Below, piece by piece: positions 54,379 to 64,000 of a stretch of 64,000 nt of DNA. The stretch comes from Prinia subflava (Eukaryota; Chordata; Aves; Passeriformes; Cisticolidae). The stretch covers positions 2,170,001 through 2,234,000 of the forward strand of contig NW_026960608.1 of the NCBI RefSeq assembly GCF_021018805.1, in the 5' to 3' direction. The notes beneath the pieces are model-generated. The model saw only the letters and a program-made list of their open reading frames with translations, was not told where the DNA came from and did no database searches. The translations under genes were made by a program, and so were the position numbers. Numbering within the stretch: the stretch's first letter is position 1; each line of letters begins with the position of its first letter.

Positions 54379-56158
54379 TGATGCCTTGGAGTGGCTACCT
54401 AGAACAGAGGCTAGACAAGATTAAAAGAATAAAAGTGGATATTTATTAAAGACCTTCAATAGGTCTTGGGCAGTCAGAAGCCTCTGAGAGGCTACACCCA
54501 AATTGGACAATTGTCACGAGTTTTTCAGACAGATATGTTTGGTCCATTTACATATCAGGGTTTAATCCTCCAATTACATCTTCAGGTAATTAAATCATAT
54601 ACCCCCAGTTTGCTCCCCCCCTAACCCACTGTTGTTTCTACTTTCAGTGCCTGAGACAGTAACGTGTCCTTGAGCTTCAGGCCTAGAGGAATTGTTTTGT
54701 CAGACAAAAATGTGAAGACACTTGTCATGGGTTGGCACTGGCCAGATGTTAATGCACCCATGAATATATGTTTTTTCTCTAACAACTCCTGTGGGATGTG
54801 ATCAGGAACAGAGCAGAGCAGGCTTAAATCTTGAAAACAAAAAAACCCACCAAAACTTTATTAATTACATAAGAACAGGGACAGAAATACTCTTAAACAC
54901 ACACAGAGACAGAAGTAAAAACTTCTTAGAACATTTCTTCTCCCAGTTTCTACCTCCCCACCCATCACTTTTCACAGACCAACCTTTGGGTTTTAGATCA
55001 AACAATCACCACTCAAAAAAAACTAATCTTCAATTCAGCAAGGGAGAGAGGAGTCTCTCTGGCACCACAGACTGTTCTCCAGAACACACAGGTCTACTCC
55101 TTATGTGTTCCCATGTCACCCGTGGCACCGCCCGGAGAAGTCTGCTAAGGTGACACTCTCTTTTTCCTATGTCCAGCGCTCTCACCGCTGTCTCATAGGC
55201 CAAAACTACATACAGGGCTTTTTAAGGATACTTGCATGCCGAGCTCTCCCCTTTTTACCCAGGGGCCGGGGTTCCAGGAGCAGGTCTCCCCTGAGGGCAG
55301 AGGGCGCCACCTCACCCTCCCCCTCTTTTTCTCTGCTCGCTCCACTCAAGTGCCAGTCACTGTAGCAAAAGCAAGGGCAGCTGCATCCACCCAAAAAAAT
55401 GCAGTTTATGTTCAAAAGAGACTCAAGTTCAGTCCATGGCTGACATTATGCAAGAGAAGTCCAGCTCAGAAGGCTACTCCTCTCATTCTTCCATCGGGTT
55501 CCTTCCAATCATGCTTTATCATCTCAGTCTCAGGCCGCTTCCCTCTCTCCGAAACCACCAGTCATGAGAATCAATGTCTAAGAAAAGTTTCTTTCTGCCA
55601 AGCAAGGGTTAACAGTTTTTTCTCGGCAGGGTGCAGGCTCAGGCACTCCCAGGTTCCACAACTCCCACGTGGCTCGGCACCTTCTCCCGGAGTTTGGGGG
55701 GGAGGGGGGTGAGCACACACAGAAGGCACTTCCACAGTTTTCCACCCCTCCATCCTGGATGGGGCAGCTCAGTTCCAGTCCTGTCCCCTCTCTTCTCCCC
55801 CCCCCGGGGGCTCCAGCTTACCTGAGCCGACCACGTGCTTCCCCTCCCCCACCCAGCCTCGTGGCTGGGCAGGGGAAAGAGGCCTGACACGTCTCTCCGC
55901 TGAAACCGGGATCTGAAAAGAGGCCGAACCCCCTAGACTCCTGCTTTTAACTCTTTGTGTCCTCAGAGGCGTGTCCAAACCTCCGAGTGACCAATCCAGG
56001 TGCCAGCAGAAAAGCTGATCACTGATTGGACTGCCCACATCCCCCTGGAAAAAATTCACCCCCCCTGCAACCACGACAACACTATATGGAGTTTTAGAGT
56101 TATACACTAAAGCACTAAAGGATTTGAAAAATATAAAAGCTAAAATCCTAAGGCATCA
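54379..56158 (-). repeat. LTR of family B in A2, with LTR C3 nested inside
   Basis: It starts TGATGCCTTGG and ends CCTAAGGCATCA. Without the nested LTR it is about 420 bases. The A2 protease/RT alignment resumes on both sides at about the same point (GTGG... / ...GTGATGCTGATTGG), so this one is a simple insertion, with flanks GTGG and GTGA. Confidence 0.8.
54723..56078 (-). repeat. Solo LTR C3 nested in LTR B
   Basis: The plus strand starts TGTCATGGGTTGGCACTGGCC and ends CAACCACGACA, the inverse of C1 and C2. Perfect 5-base duplication ACACT (54718-54722, 56079-56083). Confidence 0.9.
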
Positions 56159-56417
56159 GTGATGCTGATTGGTACCTGTTGTTCTTCAGTCTTCAGCAGT
56201 CCCATAGCAGAAGGGTCCTCTGAGAGACCAGGCAAGGTATTCAGCTGTCTAATTTCCTCTGTCTCTAGAGCAACTATCCCAAAAGCCCAACAATGCCCTT
56301 ATGATTCTCCTGAGCACAGGGCTTCAACCAGTCACAATGGAGTGGTTTTGCCACTCATTTCCGCTCAGGGTCACTTCAACTTCTAGTACAGTCAGTTGTT
56401 TGGATTCCCCTGACACC
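56159..56417 (-). pseudogene. A2 provirus: protease part
   Basis: The sequence matches A1 at about 5590-5870 (GATTGGTACCTGTTGTTCTTC, then CAGTTGTTTGG). Damaged and cut by LTR H3. Confidence 0.75.
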
Positions 56418-57244
56418 TGTCTTGGTTTGAAAGAGACATATCTGCTAGGAAGGGGGCAGGACTTCCTTAGAGATGGAGAATTTGAATCTCCTCCCTTCAA
56501 ATTATTTTATTTTAATTTAGAAAATTAAAGGGCCTTTCAGACAGAGGTATGGGGATAGGAATAACACTTCTTTACTAGTATATATGACAAAATAATAAAC
56601 AAACAACAACTACAGCATTAGTAATAAACAGAACCAAGAACCTTGAGGGCTTTCTTTCACATAAGGCCTGGGGCAGTTTGATCTTGGTGCCCCTGCAGGA
56701 CTCCGAGAGGCTGAGCTGGAAAGGTGGAAAGTCCCAGGCTGGTGGATGAGATGAGGAGCTCTGCTCTGGTAGCTGGAATGGCAGGGGGTGTCCCTGCAGG
56801 GCTGGGCAGTGCAGGGCTACAGAGTAGCAGGAAAAGCCTCAAAGCTCTGAAGAAGCAGCGGCGGTGGGGGAGGGAAGGCTGGAGAAAACGAGCTCAGGAT
56901 TCCTGGGTACACAAGCCAATGACGGTAGATTTCCTAGGACGAGGCAGAGGCAGAGTGATGGCCGTGAACTCTTCCTGCAGCGAGGGGCAGCTTGACTGTC
57001 TTCCTCGATGCTGAGAGCAAGAGTGAGCCCCCCCCAGCTCTGTCTTTTTACTTTTCTTAAAGCTCGTGTTATTTCTCTCCTCTGAGGGACACTCTCCGAG
57101 ACTCAAAAACAATAGGTGTAGCTTTGTGCTGCCATGTCTTTAAACTACTCCTCTTTGTTCTGACTAAGTACTGTCATTAAGGTTTCTTAGAAACTTATGG
57201 GAAAAAATCTGTAAGTGAAAAAGAGGCAAATCTAACCCCTAACA
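56418..57244 (-). repeat. Solo LTR H3 in A2 protease
   Basis: The plus strand starts TGTCTTGGTTTGAAAGAG and ends AACCCCTAACA. CACC lies on both sides (56414-56417, 57245-57248). The direction is inferred from the complement of TTCTTTACTA. Confidence 0.8.
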
Positions 57245-57637
57245 CACCTCAGAAATAGAGATGGATTCTGCCCCTATGTATCTTCATGGCATCAGGGTAC
57301 ACTGGGTACCAGTGTCAACTAAAGCCTTATACTCTTGTGGGTCTAATGTACCAGGCCACTGGATCCACACAGTCCAATAGATACAATTATTCCTTTCCTC
57401 CACCTGGCTAGAGGCAAGGCCCCACTAGTTCTGGTCATGGTACTTGTTGCTTACTCCTTGCAAATATGAACTGGAGGGCCCTTCAAGAGGATTGGACATG
57501 ACATCAGCCCTTCTACTGTCCCTCGGGTCCTGCCTACAGGGAACTGGAACAGCATTTATCCCCGAAGAGTTTCCTGTGGTAGTCAATCTTCTCAACTCAG
57601 GCACTCATGCTGCTGGGGCAGAGGTGGATTTTCCATC
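57245..57637 (-). pseudogene. A2 provirus: protease N-terminal part and gag end
   Basis: The minus strand reads ALVDTGTQCTL: the catalytic DTG is kept (57308-57316). The upstream part matches A1 at 6000-6200. Cut on the right by LTR H4. Confidence 0.75.
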
Positions 57638-59023
57638 TGTCTTGGTTTTAAAGACAGGTGTCTGCTAAGGAAGGCAGGAGCCTCCCTTGGAATGTAAAAT
57701 ATGACCCCCCTCCCTCTGAATTATTATAACTTTGAAATTAAGGGGCTTTCAGGCAAAGAGATGGTAAAAGGAATAACAGTTCTTTACTAGTCTGTATAAC
57801 AAGGCAAACAACAACTATGGCAGCAACAACAAACAAAAAACCCCAGAACCAGAAACCCAGTAACAGCCTTCTCGTCTGCGGGCACTTTCCCTTTTGTTAT
57901 AGTTATGGTCAAAGCTGACAGGGATGCTGGCAGGCTCCTGGTGGACAGGGCAGGTGAGATGATTCCCCTGCGGCTGCAGGGGGCACTCCGGTGTGGGCTC
58001 AGGGACCACACATTAATGGCAGACGGGCTGAATAGCGAAAATGGACTGCAGTAGGAACTTCAGAGCAGTGACTGGAACAGAAGGGTGGGCTTGTCCAGCG
58101 TAGCAAGGAAGAGGTGGCGGAAACTTTGCAGCTGTAGCTGAAACTGTGGGGCATCCTGGCAGGGCTGGAACCACAGGGTGTCCTGAGAGGGCAGAGGGTG
58201 CAGAGCTACAGTGTAGTGAAAAACTGGGAACAGTGGCAGAGAAACTGTGGGGGCTGGGCAGCAGTAGCCCGGCTCCTGAACATGGCAGAGACTCCCTGAG
58301 GCACCTGAGCAGATGGTGAAGGGTCCTTTGTTTGGTGAGGTAGGGTGTTAATAAGGTCCCAGTGCAACGGCTGCTCTTATGTGCAGAGCTCCATTCACAG
58401 TAGAAAGCAGCAGATGACAGAACCCCCTAAGAGGTGATGAATTCTTCCCACAGCAACTGCAGCCTCCTTCCCCTCTGAATGCTGAGAGAGCAAGAAGGAG
58501 CTAGCAGCTGCCCCAGCCCCTTTTTTCCCAGCCCAGTTCTAGTGGTATCTCAGCCCCTCTGAGAGAAAGCCTCAGCGAAGAGGAGTGCAACCAAGTTCCC
58601 TCCTCCCCTGAGCTTGGACACTTCGTCTCTCTTAAGTACCTGGTTGTTATTGTCTCCTAGCAACACATATGGGAGAAAATTCCCTAAGAGAAATGTTGTA
58701 ATTTAGATTTTGGGGGGACCCCAGGAAGGCAGCATGGTCACTGAGGGAGAGGGGGAAGGGGAGAGAGGGAAGGGGAGCCTCCGGAGACCTCCCGGGCAAA
58801 GAGGGCGAGCCCTCTCCGTTTGCACCCTTAACAGGTAGGTTCAAAGTGGGCGTGGTAAGATTCTTCAGCCAATAGAGTTACAGATACACTGTAACCTCCC
58901 TGCAGGGATGTTATAGACTTAGGATAAACCATACCCTTTCCAGGGGTGAGCCAGAGCATACCATTTCCATAAAATGCAATTCCAAAGAGAAAGAAACAAA
59001 AGGAAGAATCCTAAACCCCAACA
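57638..59023 (-). repeat. Solo LTR H4 in A2 gag
   Basis: The plus strand starts TGTCTTGGTTTTAAAGACAGG and ends AACCCCAACA. Perfect 5-base duplication CCATC (57633-57637, 59024-59028). At 1386 bases it is far longer than H3 (827). Confidence 0.85.
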
Positions 59024-59717
59024 CCATCCCTCCTCCTCATGTCTTCATGTTCATGAAGATAAGACCACGGGTTACCTTGTGGAGTGCACCCTCTCTCCTT
59101 AGCTGGAGGGGTGCCTGCTCCTAATAGGAGAGACCCTGGTCTGTACTGGCAAGGCATGGAAAATTTCCTCTTTAATCTCCTCTTTAAGTTTCTGGTGGTC
59201 CTCATTAATTTTCTCTTTTAAATACTGGAAATCCTCAATCAGTCTTTCCATGGAAAAAATGGAGGCCCATAACAGGGCAGCAATAGTTTCTTTATATGTC
59301 CAGAGTCTGCCCAACAAAATGCCCACTTTTTCTTCTCCCTCCATTCAGGCCAACACTCCCAGTGACTTGGCATATGACTCTGGTGCTTTCTGTAGGAATT
59401 TCAGCACATGTTTGGTGTACACTGCACACCATCTGGAACTTTAAGGAATGGCTGGTTATGTGAAAAGATTATCTCCAGGTAACAGATCCCTTGCTCCATG
59501 GCGTTCCACCTGTCCTAGTACACTAAAAAGTCATCCTTGCAAAGGTATCCTTCCCTCACACTTGACAGGAGGTGCCTCCAGAGGCTGAGAGTTTTTGATC
59601 TTTTCCCAATCCCCTTGTCAATATCCACAGCCCAGGACAGGGATCCCAGTTGCTTGTCTTCATTACCATCTAGTGTTGTATCATCGACTATATGCCAGCA
59701 TTGGAGCAGCCAGGTTG
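59024..59717 (-). pseudogene. A2 provirus: gag capsid region
   Basis: It matches A1 6270-6960 (for instance CTCATGTCTTC, AAGATAAGACCACGGGTTACC, GAGCAGCCAGGTT). The 81-residue reading 59099-59344 includes a Lys/Glu-rich helix (EKINEDHQKLKEEIKEE) like that of A1. It ends at 59717 against an LTR. Confidence 0.75.
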
Positions 59718-60128
59718 ATACTGAAATCAGTCAGAGAGAAACTTTTTAACACAATTTTGAGTATTAGAAGCAATTATTCTTTATTGCAGCATGTTGGTCA
59801 CTCAGGGAATCCTTCCTCCATTTGAGTGCTCTGAGCATCAAGTGAACAGAGTTTTCATCATACACAGTAATTACATATTTATTAGCTATTCCGACTTCCA
59901 TGACTTTATTTGGCATAGACACACCCTGTCACAGCTAGTCTTTAGCTAAGACAAAATAAATCTGGTCATGGCAAGTCCAGTTCGGCTGACCTGGCTTGTT
60001 CCTGAAGTCCCTAGGTGAATAAGAGAGCTTGTGCAAAAACCTCAGCTAATCACAGTCAATCCAGAGAGCAGATATATCACTGGTCAAGGAGCTGGGCAGT
60101 GTGGATTTAAGTTTACATAAAGTTTATA
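59718..60128 (-). repeat. LTR-like sequence (family W)
   Basis: It follows A2 gag abruptly. The complement of TTCTTTATTGCAGC (near 59778) holds AATAAAG, suggesting an LTR on the minus strand. Ends and duplications were not established. Confidence 0.4.
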
Positions 60129-61092
60129 GAATTCTGTTTGTAGTATGGTTCATTCTCTGTACCCCATTGTTCTTCCCAGTTGCTATACTCCTGAAATCTC
60201 CCTAGTTATGTAAACGTCAGTTATCTGTCAATTCTATGTGAATACCCTCCCCAAGTTTACCGATTGGTTTCTGTAATGTCACCCCACGTTCTTACCACCT
60301 CTTTGATTGAAGCCCATTGGTTGTAACCTCCTTACCATGCCCCACATCATTGCTGTATAAAGCATCATGTTGCAAGAGCCTAGGGGGCGCAGTCTGAGTG
60401 TTAGCTTAGGAAAACATATAACCACACGAAGGCGATCATATGTGGTTCTTTATTTGAGCGCGCGGGACACAGGGGCATGGAATGCCCAAATCTTGTGCCC
60501 AAGAATACAGAGTTGATTTGTGATTTTTTATAGTTTCAAATTATTCATATGTTAACTAACTTCTACCCCTAGATTCTGGTTATCCTATTTCTTAGTTACT
60601 ATCTTAAATCATACCTATGCTTTACCCTGGGTTCTACTTGATTTGGTTAAAACAATGCTTCTCAATTATCTCCTGGGCTGGAGTCACACTTAAAACAATA
60701 GTATGAAGCTGGTTGCAGAAGCTGACGTTTGTTCCAAAGCCAGGCTACCTCAAATTCAGATTGTGCGTCTTCTACCTTCCCCCCCTCAACTACCTGTGGT
60801 TAACTTATACAATTTTTTTAACCCTCCACTATCATGAGGATTCAGCATGTGGTAAGGAGGTCCCCTGTGACCCCCAAAAAAACCTCCTGTTATTTTACTC
60901 GACTGGCTCCTCCCTTCGTTTCTCCGTCGTTGTCAGCGCTTCTCCACTGCCTCACACAACCTCTCAGGAGACAAGAACTCACAGGGATCAGCCGGCTTGC
61001 ATGACTCGCCTGGCTGTACCTTTTGGCTTGCCATGGAGCCTGAAGAAGCCTGGGCAGGCAGAGAGACTGAGTTCTCTAAAGGCACTGTGACA
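60129..61092 (+). repeat. 5' LTR of provirus V, with LTR F2 inside
   Basis: The right end GCACTGTGACA at 61092 is followed within five bases by a primer-binding site. A TATA box (GCTGTATAAAGC, near 60353) fits. The left end near 60129 is approximate. Length without F2 is about 525. Confidence 0.65.
60399..60834 (-). repeat. Solo LTR F2 nested in LTR V
   Basis: The plus strand starts TGTTAGCTTAGG and ends CCTCCACTATCA. 4-base duplication TGAG (60395-60398, 60835-60838). It is the inverse of LTR F1. Confidence 0.85.
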
Positions 61093-61096
61093 GCGC

Positions 61097-61114
61097 TGGT
61101 GCCCAATGTGGGAG
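61097..61114 (+). promoter_or_regulatory. Primer-binding site of provirus V
   Basis: TGGTGCCCAATGTGGGAG closely resembles the lysine-tRNA primer site of betaretroviruses and the A1 site (7903-7920), and lies four bases after the LTR end. Confidence 0.75.
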
Positions 61115-61755
61115 CCTGAGAAGCTCGATGGACCCCGGGGAAAGCACTGGCAAGCCGCAGCGCGGAGCTCTGGGCTTGCGAAGATCGTCCTTGGACATCA
61201 CTCTACCACCAGTCGTAGCAGCCTCTATAATCGGGGTGCGCTCCCAGTGGACGAGGAAGGCAGCCTCTCCCGGCACTCGGGAGAGGTCTTCCTCAGACGG
61301 AGACCCCAGGATCAAGCGTTGCACCCAAGCCGGGTAGTGGTGAGTACCCTCCGTTCCTCTGTGAGGACCCACGTGTGTGTGTGTTAGGGATTGAGTTTCT
61401 CTCCCTCCATGGGCGATTTGTGCAGTGTGTCACCCGAATCGTTGGCTGCGCAGCCCCAGGGGTGTGGGTTTTGGCCCCTCTCCCTGGTTTTGACTCCCCA
61501 GCAGCTTTAGTTCTTTTAGTGGTTTTTCATGCTTTTAGTTTGTGCAGAGTGACTCGTGTAGCGTTCAGCTCCAACAGGACCAGATTGCTGTCAGCCAGTT
61601 TAAGTTAAGCGCAGTGCCCCAGTCTGGTTTTTTGTGAGTGCACGGGTTTTTGAAGACTGGATTTTGAAGCGTGCTGTGGTTTCTAATTTCAGTTGCTAGC
61701 TTTATTTAGTCTTGATCCTGTGTGTGTGTGAGCTGTATATAACATCGAGAGCAGT
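61115..61755 (+). other. Leader of provirus V
   Basis: About 640 bases without recognised coding content between primer site and gag. Small open frames here are probably chance. Confidence 0.5.
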
Positions 61756-63551
61756 ATGGGTGCGGGTCTCTCCACAGCTCAGAAGGGGGGGTTTTATGTT
61801 TTAGTTGAAGTTTTAAACTTAGAGAAAGTTAAATTCTCTAAGAGTTGTTTGAAGAGGTTGGTCTGATGGCTTTTCCTACATTTCCCTCAAGTATCCCCAG
61901 CACAAGTCCACAGTGCCTGGTTTTAGTGCACTGTGGAGAAGAAAATTTTAGAATTGGCTAATGCAGGGGACAAAACAGTTCAAAATTATTCATTCCTGGT
62001 CCTGCAGCTTAAGGCTTCCACACTGAAAAACAGGGAAATGGAGGAAAAGCCAGGTTCAGGACAACCTTCCCCAGTTTCTCCTCGCCCCAGTCCCAACCCA
62101 TCTTTCCTGAGAAAGGGGATTCTAAAGGGAGCGACAGCCTAGAGGTCTGTCAGCTCAGGCTCCCCACAGGTCCCTCCATCCCCCTGCCCAAGCAATCTAG
62201 GCCAGACTGCCCGGGATTCCTCAGAAAGCCCTGGCCAGGCAGTCCGAGGATCATGCCCTCCCCAGACTTTCCGAGTTGATAAACCTAAAGTTCGTTTTAA
62301 TTTTGCTGCACCACAAGCGTCTCAAAATGGCTGCGACCACATGGCATGGTTGTCGTCTCTAAATGGCGGCAACCACATGGCGCGATCGTCGTCCTCTTTG
62401 TCCCTTTCTTCTTCCCACAATCCCTTCCGTCCCTCCAACCCCTTCCGGTCCCCAACTCCTCCCACTTCCCCAAAGATCCCACCCACCCGCCCTGCCCACA
62501 GACAGGCCCTCGAGGCTGAGTCAGCGCTTTCCCATGAGTCACCCCTTCCCGGAAGGCAGCCATCTTGGAACTGTGGTTCCCACGCCCCAACTTACGGTTC
62601 CCACGCCCGGAACCCAGAAGTTGACTATCCCGAACCCGGAAGTCCCCATGCCTCTTTCACTCCTCCTCCTGTTACTTACAGGCGATCCAGAGGAGGTAAT
62701 GCCACCAATCCTAATTGGCATCCCTTCTCCCAGTCCATCATTAGAGATCTATTTAAGGCACATAAGGAGGATGGCAGAGAAAGTCCATACTTCAGAGGTC
62801 TCCTTGCTGCTGACCTTTCCGGAATTGTTGCTGTTCCAGCAGATCTCCGACAACTGTTCGCATGCCTCATGAATACATAAGAATTTAAACTCTGGGAAGG
62901 GGCATGGAATCAGTTGCTCAGAGATTCGCTTCCACATCTCCTACAGCAACCAGACACAGCAATGCTCTCACCCCTGAGTTGCTCTGTGGTGAGAGACAAT
63001 GGATGTCTGCCACCACTCAGGCTTCCCTCATCCCTGCTTCTGCCCTTGATGTTGTCAAAGAGCTAGCATGTAAGGCATTCTTTAGTCTGCAGCCTCATGG
63101 TCCCCTGCCTCCATATACTCAAATTAAACAAAGGTCAGCAGAACCTTTCGTAGACTTTGTTGAAAAACTGACATGAGCTATCGAGCTCCAAGTTAAGAAT
63201 GAGCAAGCTAGGGAAGGGATCTTAGAGGAAATTGCGTTTATGAATGCTAACGAGTCTTGTCGTGCAGCAATTTTAAGTCTTCCTCTAGACCCCCCTAGAA
63301 CTCTTCAAAGTATGCTACAAGTCTGCCAGATAAAGGTTCCATTCCTGACCCCGAGGCATCCGACATGACTGACCCAACTGCATTGTACTTCATGTGAAGT
63401 CAACTTTGTTGCTGCGACCGCTGCAGACTCCTCACATTGCAAGCCTTTGCAGTGCAAGCCGTTCTTTTGCCAGACCCTGACAAAGCCTTGTCTTCTGTGC
63501 GGGGAGGGTGGTCATTGGGCAACTGAATGTCCAGTCAAAGCCCAATTCTAG
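61756..63551 (+). pseudogene. Betaretrovirus-like gag of provirus V
   Basis: The ATG at 61756 gives a Met-Gly start (MGAGLSTAQKG) of matrix type. A Pro/Ser-rich middle follows (62341-62880), then capsid with a major homology region (AEPFVDFVEKL, about 63136-63170). The nucleocapsid knuckle CLLCGEGGHWATEC (63489-63530) has the complete CCHC spacing. Gag packages genomic RNA and builds the particle. Several stops (for example near 61865 and directly after the major homology region) and frame changes inactivate it. The frame of the knuckle ends at 63549-63551. Confidence 0.75.
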
Positions 63552-63889
63552 GCATTCAGACAGCAGACTCAGGGCAAGGAGGGGAATTCACAACACGTAG
63601 CACCACAGGGAAAGCCAAGCCCCAACCGCTGTTTCCAAAAAAACTAAAGGGGGAGCTCGGGTCCACCCAGGGTGATGACACCAATAGGGTGGACCGGGCA
63701 GGGGAGAAAGGGGGAGAACAACCAGACTGTGACACAAAATTACCTGACCTGACTCAATCTATAGAACGTGACTTGGCAAATCCGATTCTGACAACTCATT
63801 CTACCTTTGAACCTTATAGGTTGCGGCTGACGGAATCTTTGATCCTCACTGACAGCGATTGGCATTTCGTAGTCTGTTGGGAAGGATGA
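63527..63889 (+). pseudogene. Downstream reading overlapping gag of V by 25 bases
   Basis: A 120-residue reading in the -1 frame relative to the gag knuckle begins at 63527. Position and frame fit a gag-pro type arrangement, but no standard slippery heptamer is seen in the overlap and no protease or dUTPase motif is reached before its stop. The provirus continues past the window end. Confidence 0.4.
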
Positions 63890-64000
63890 AGTAGAAAGAC
63901 CTTACAAATATAGTGGTTTAGATTCTGGGAGTCTGAGTTCAACAAGCGAGATAGAAATGAAAGCATGCTTTGAGATTTAGGGTGTGGGGTGCAGGGCCAT

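Noticed and set aside
63527..63551. Programmed -1 frameshift site between gag and the next ORF of V
   Set aside because: The overlap has the right phase but no standard slippery heptamer.

Overview
The window reads as a bird genome, most likely a songbird. It carries CR1 LINE pieces with the usual avian 3' end and a dense pile of avian-type LTR retroviruses. Almost every base outside a few islands comes from a mobile element, often nested two or three deep. That density fits heterochromatin such as the W chromosome or a pericentromere, but this placement is inference.

Layout. 1-663: CR1. 664-8671: one whole minus-strand provirus (A1) with near-identical LTRs and a chimeric pol, in which RNase H and the start of integrase occur twice around a foreign LTR. 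8672-11415: LTR fragments and solo LTRs. 11658-15797: a spliced host gene homologous to MIS18A, the centromere CENP-A loading factor. Four coding exons can be seen, with a solo LTR upstream, a CR1 tail in intron 2, nested LTRs in the last intron and a long solo LTR after the stop. 16009-33295: nested proviruses, mostly minus-strand gammaretrovirus-like pol and env pieces (X, X2, E), cut by solo LTRs of families C, Z, B, F and P. 33296-38170: a quieter AT-rich stretch with two LTRs and no gene I recognise. 38171-42005: LTRs and a plus-strand integrase-env remnant (S). 42006-43262: CR1 split by an LTR. 43263-52479: minus-strand family M elements with other insertions, and an unexplained 45.7-48.7 kb island. 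52480-59717: a second, older copy of the A family (A2), broken by six LTR insertions. 60129-64000: a plus-strand betaretrovirus-like provirus (V) running off the right end, with LTR, primer site and damaged gag.

No retroviral gene here is intact: all gag, pol and env readings have stops or frameshifts. Target-site duplications (TSDs) could be read for many elements, which lets the order of insertion be worked out. Families A, B and similar names are labels made up for this window.

The observations most worth a second look are the MIS18A-like gene with its altered splice donor and lost zinc-ligand cysteine, and the chimeric A1 provirus whose young LTRs enclose an already broken, recombinant interior. 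No tRNA, rRNA or CRISPR was found.
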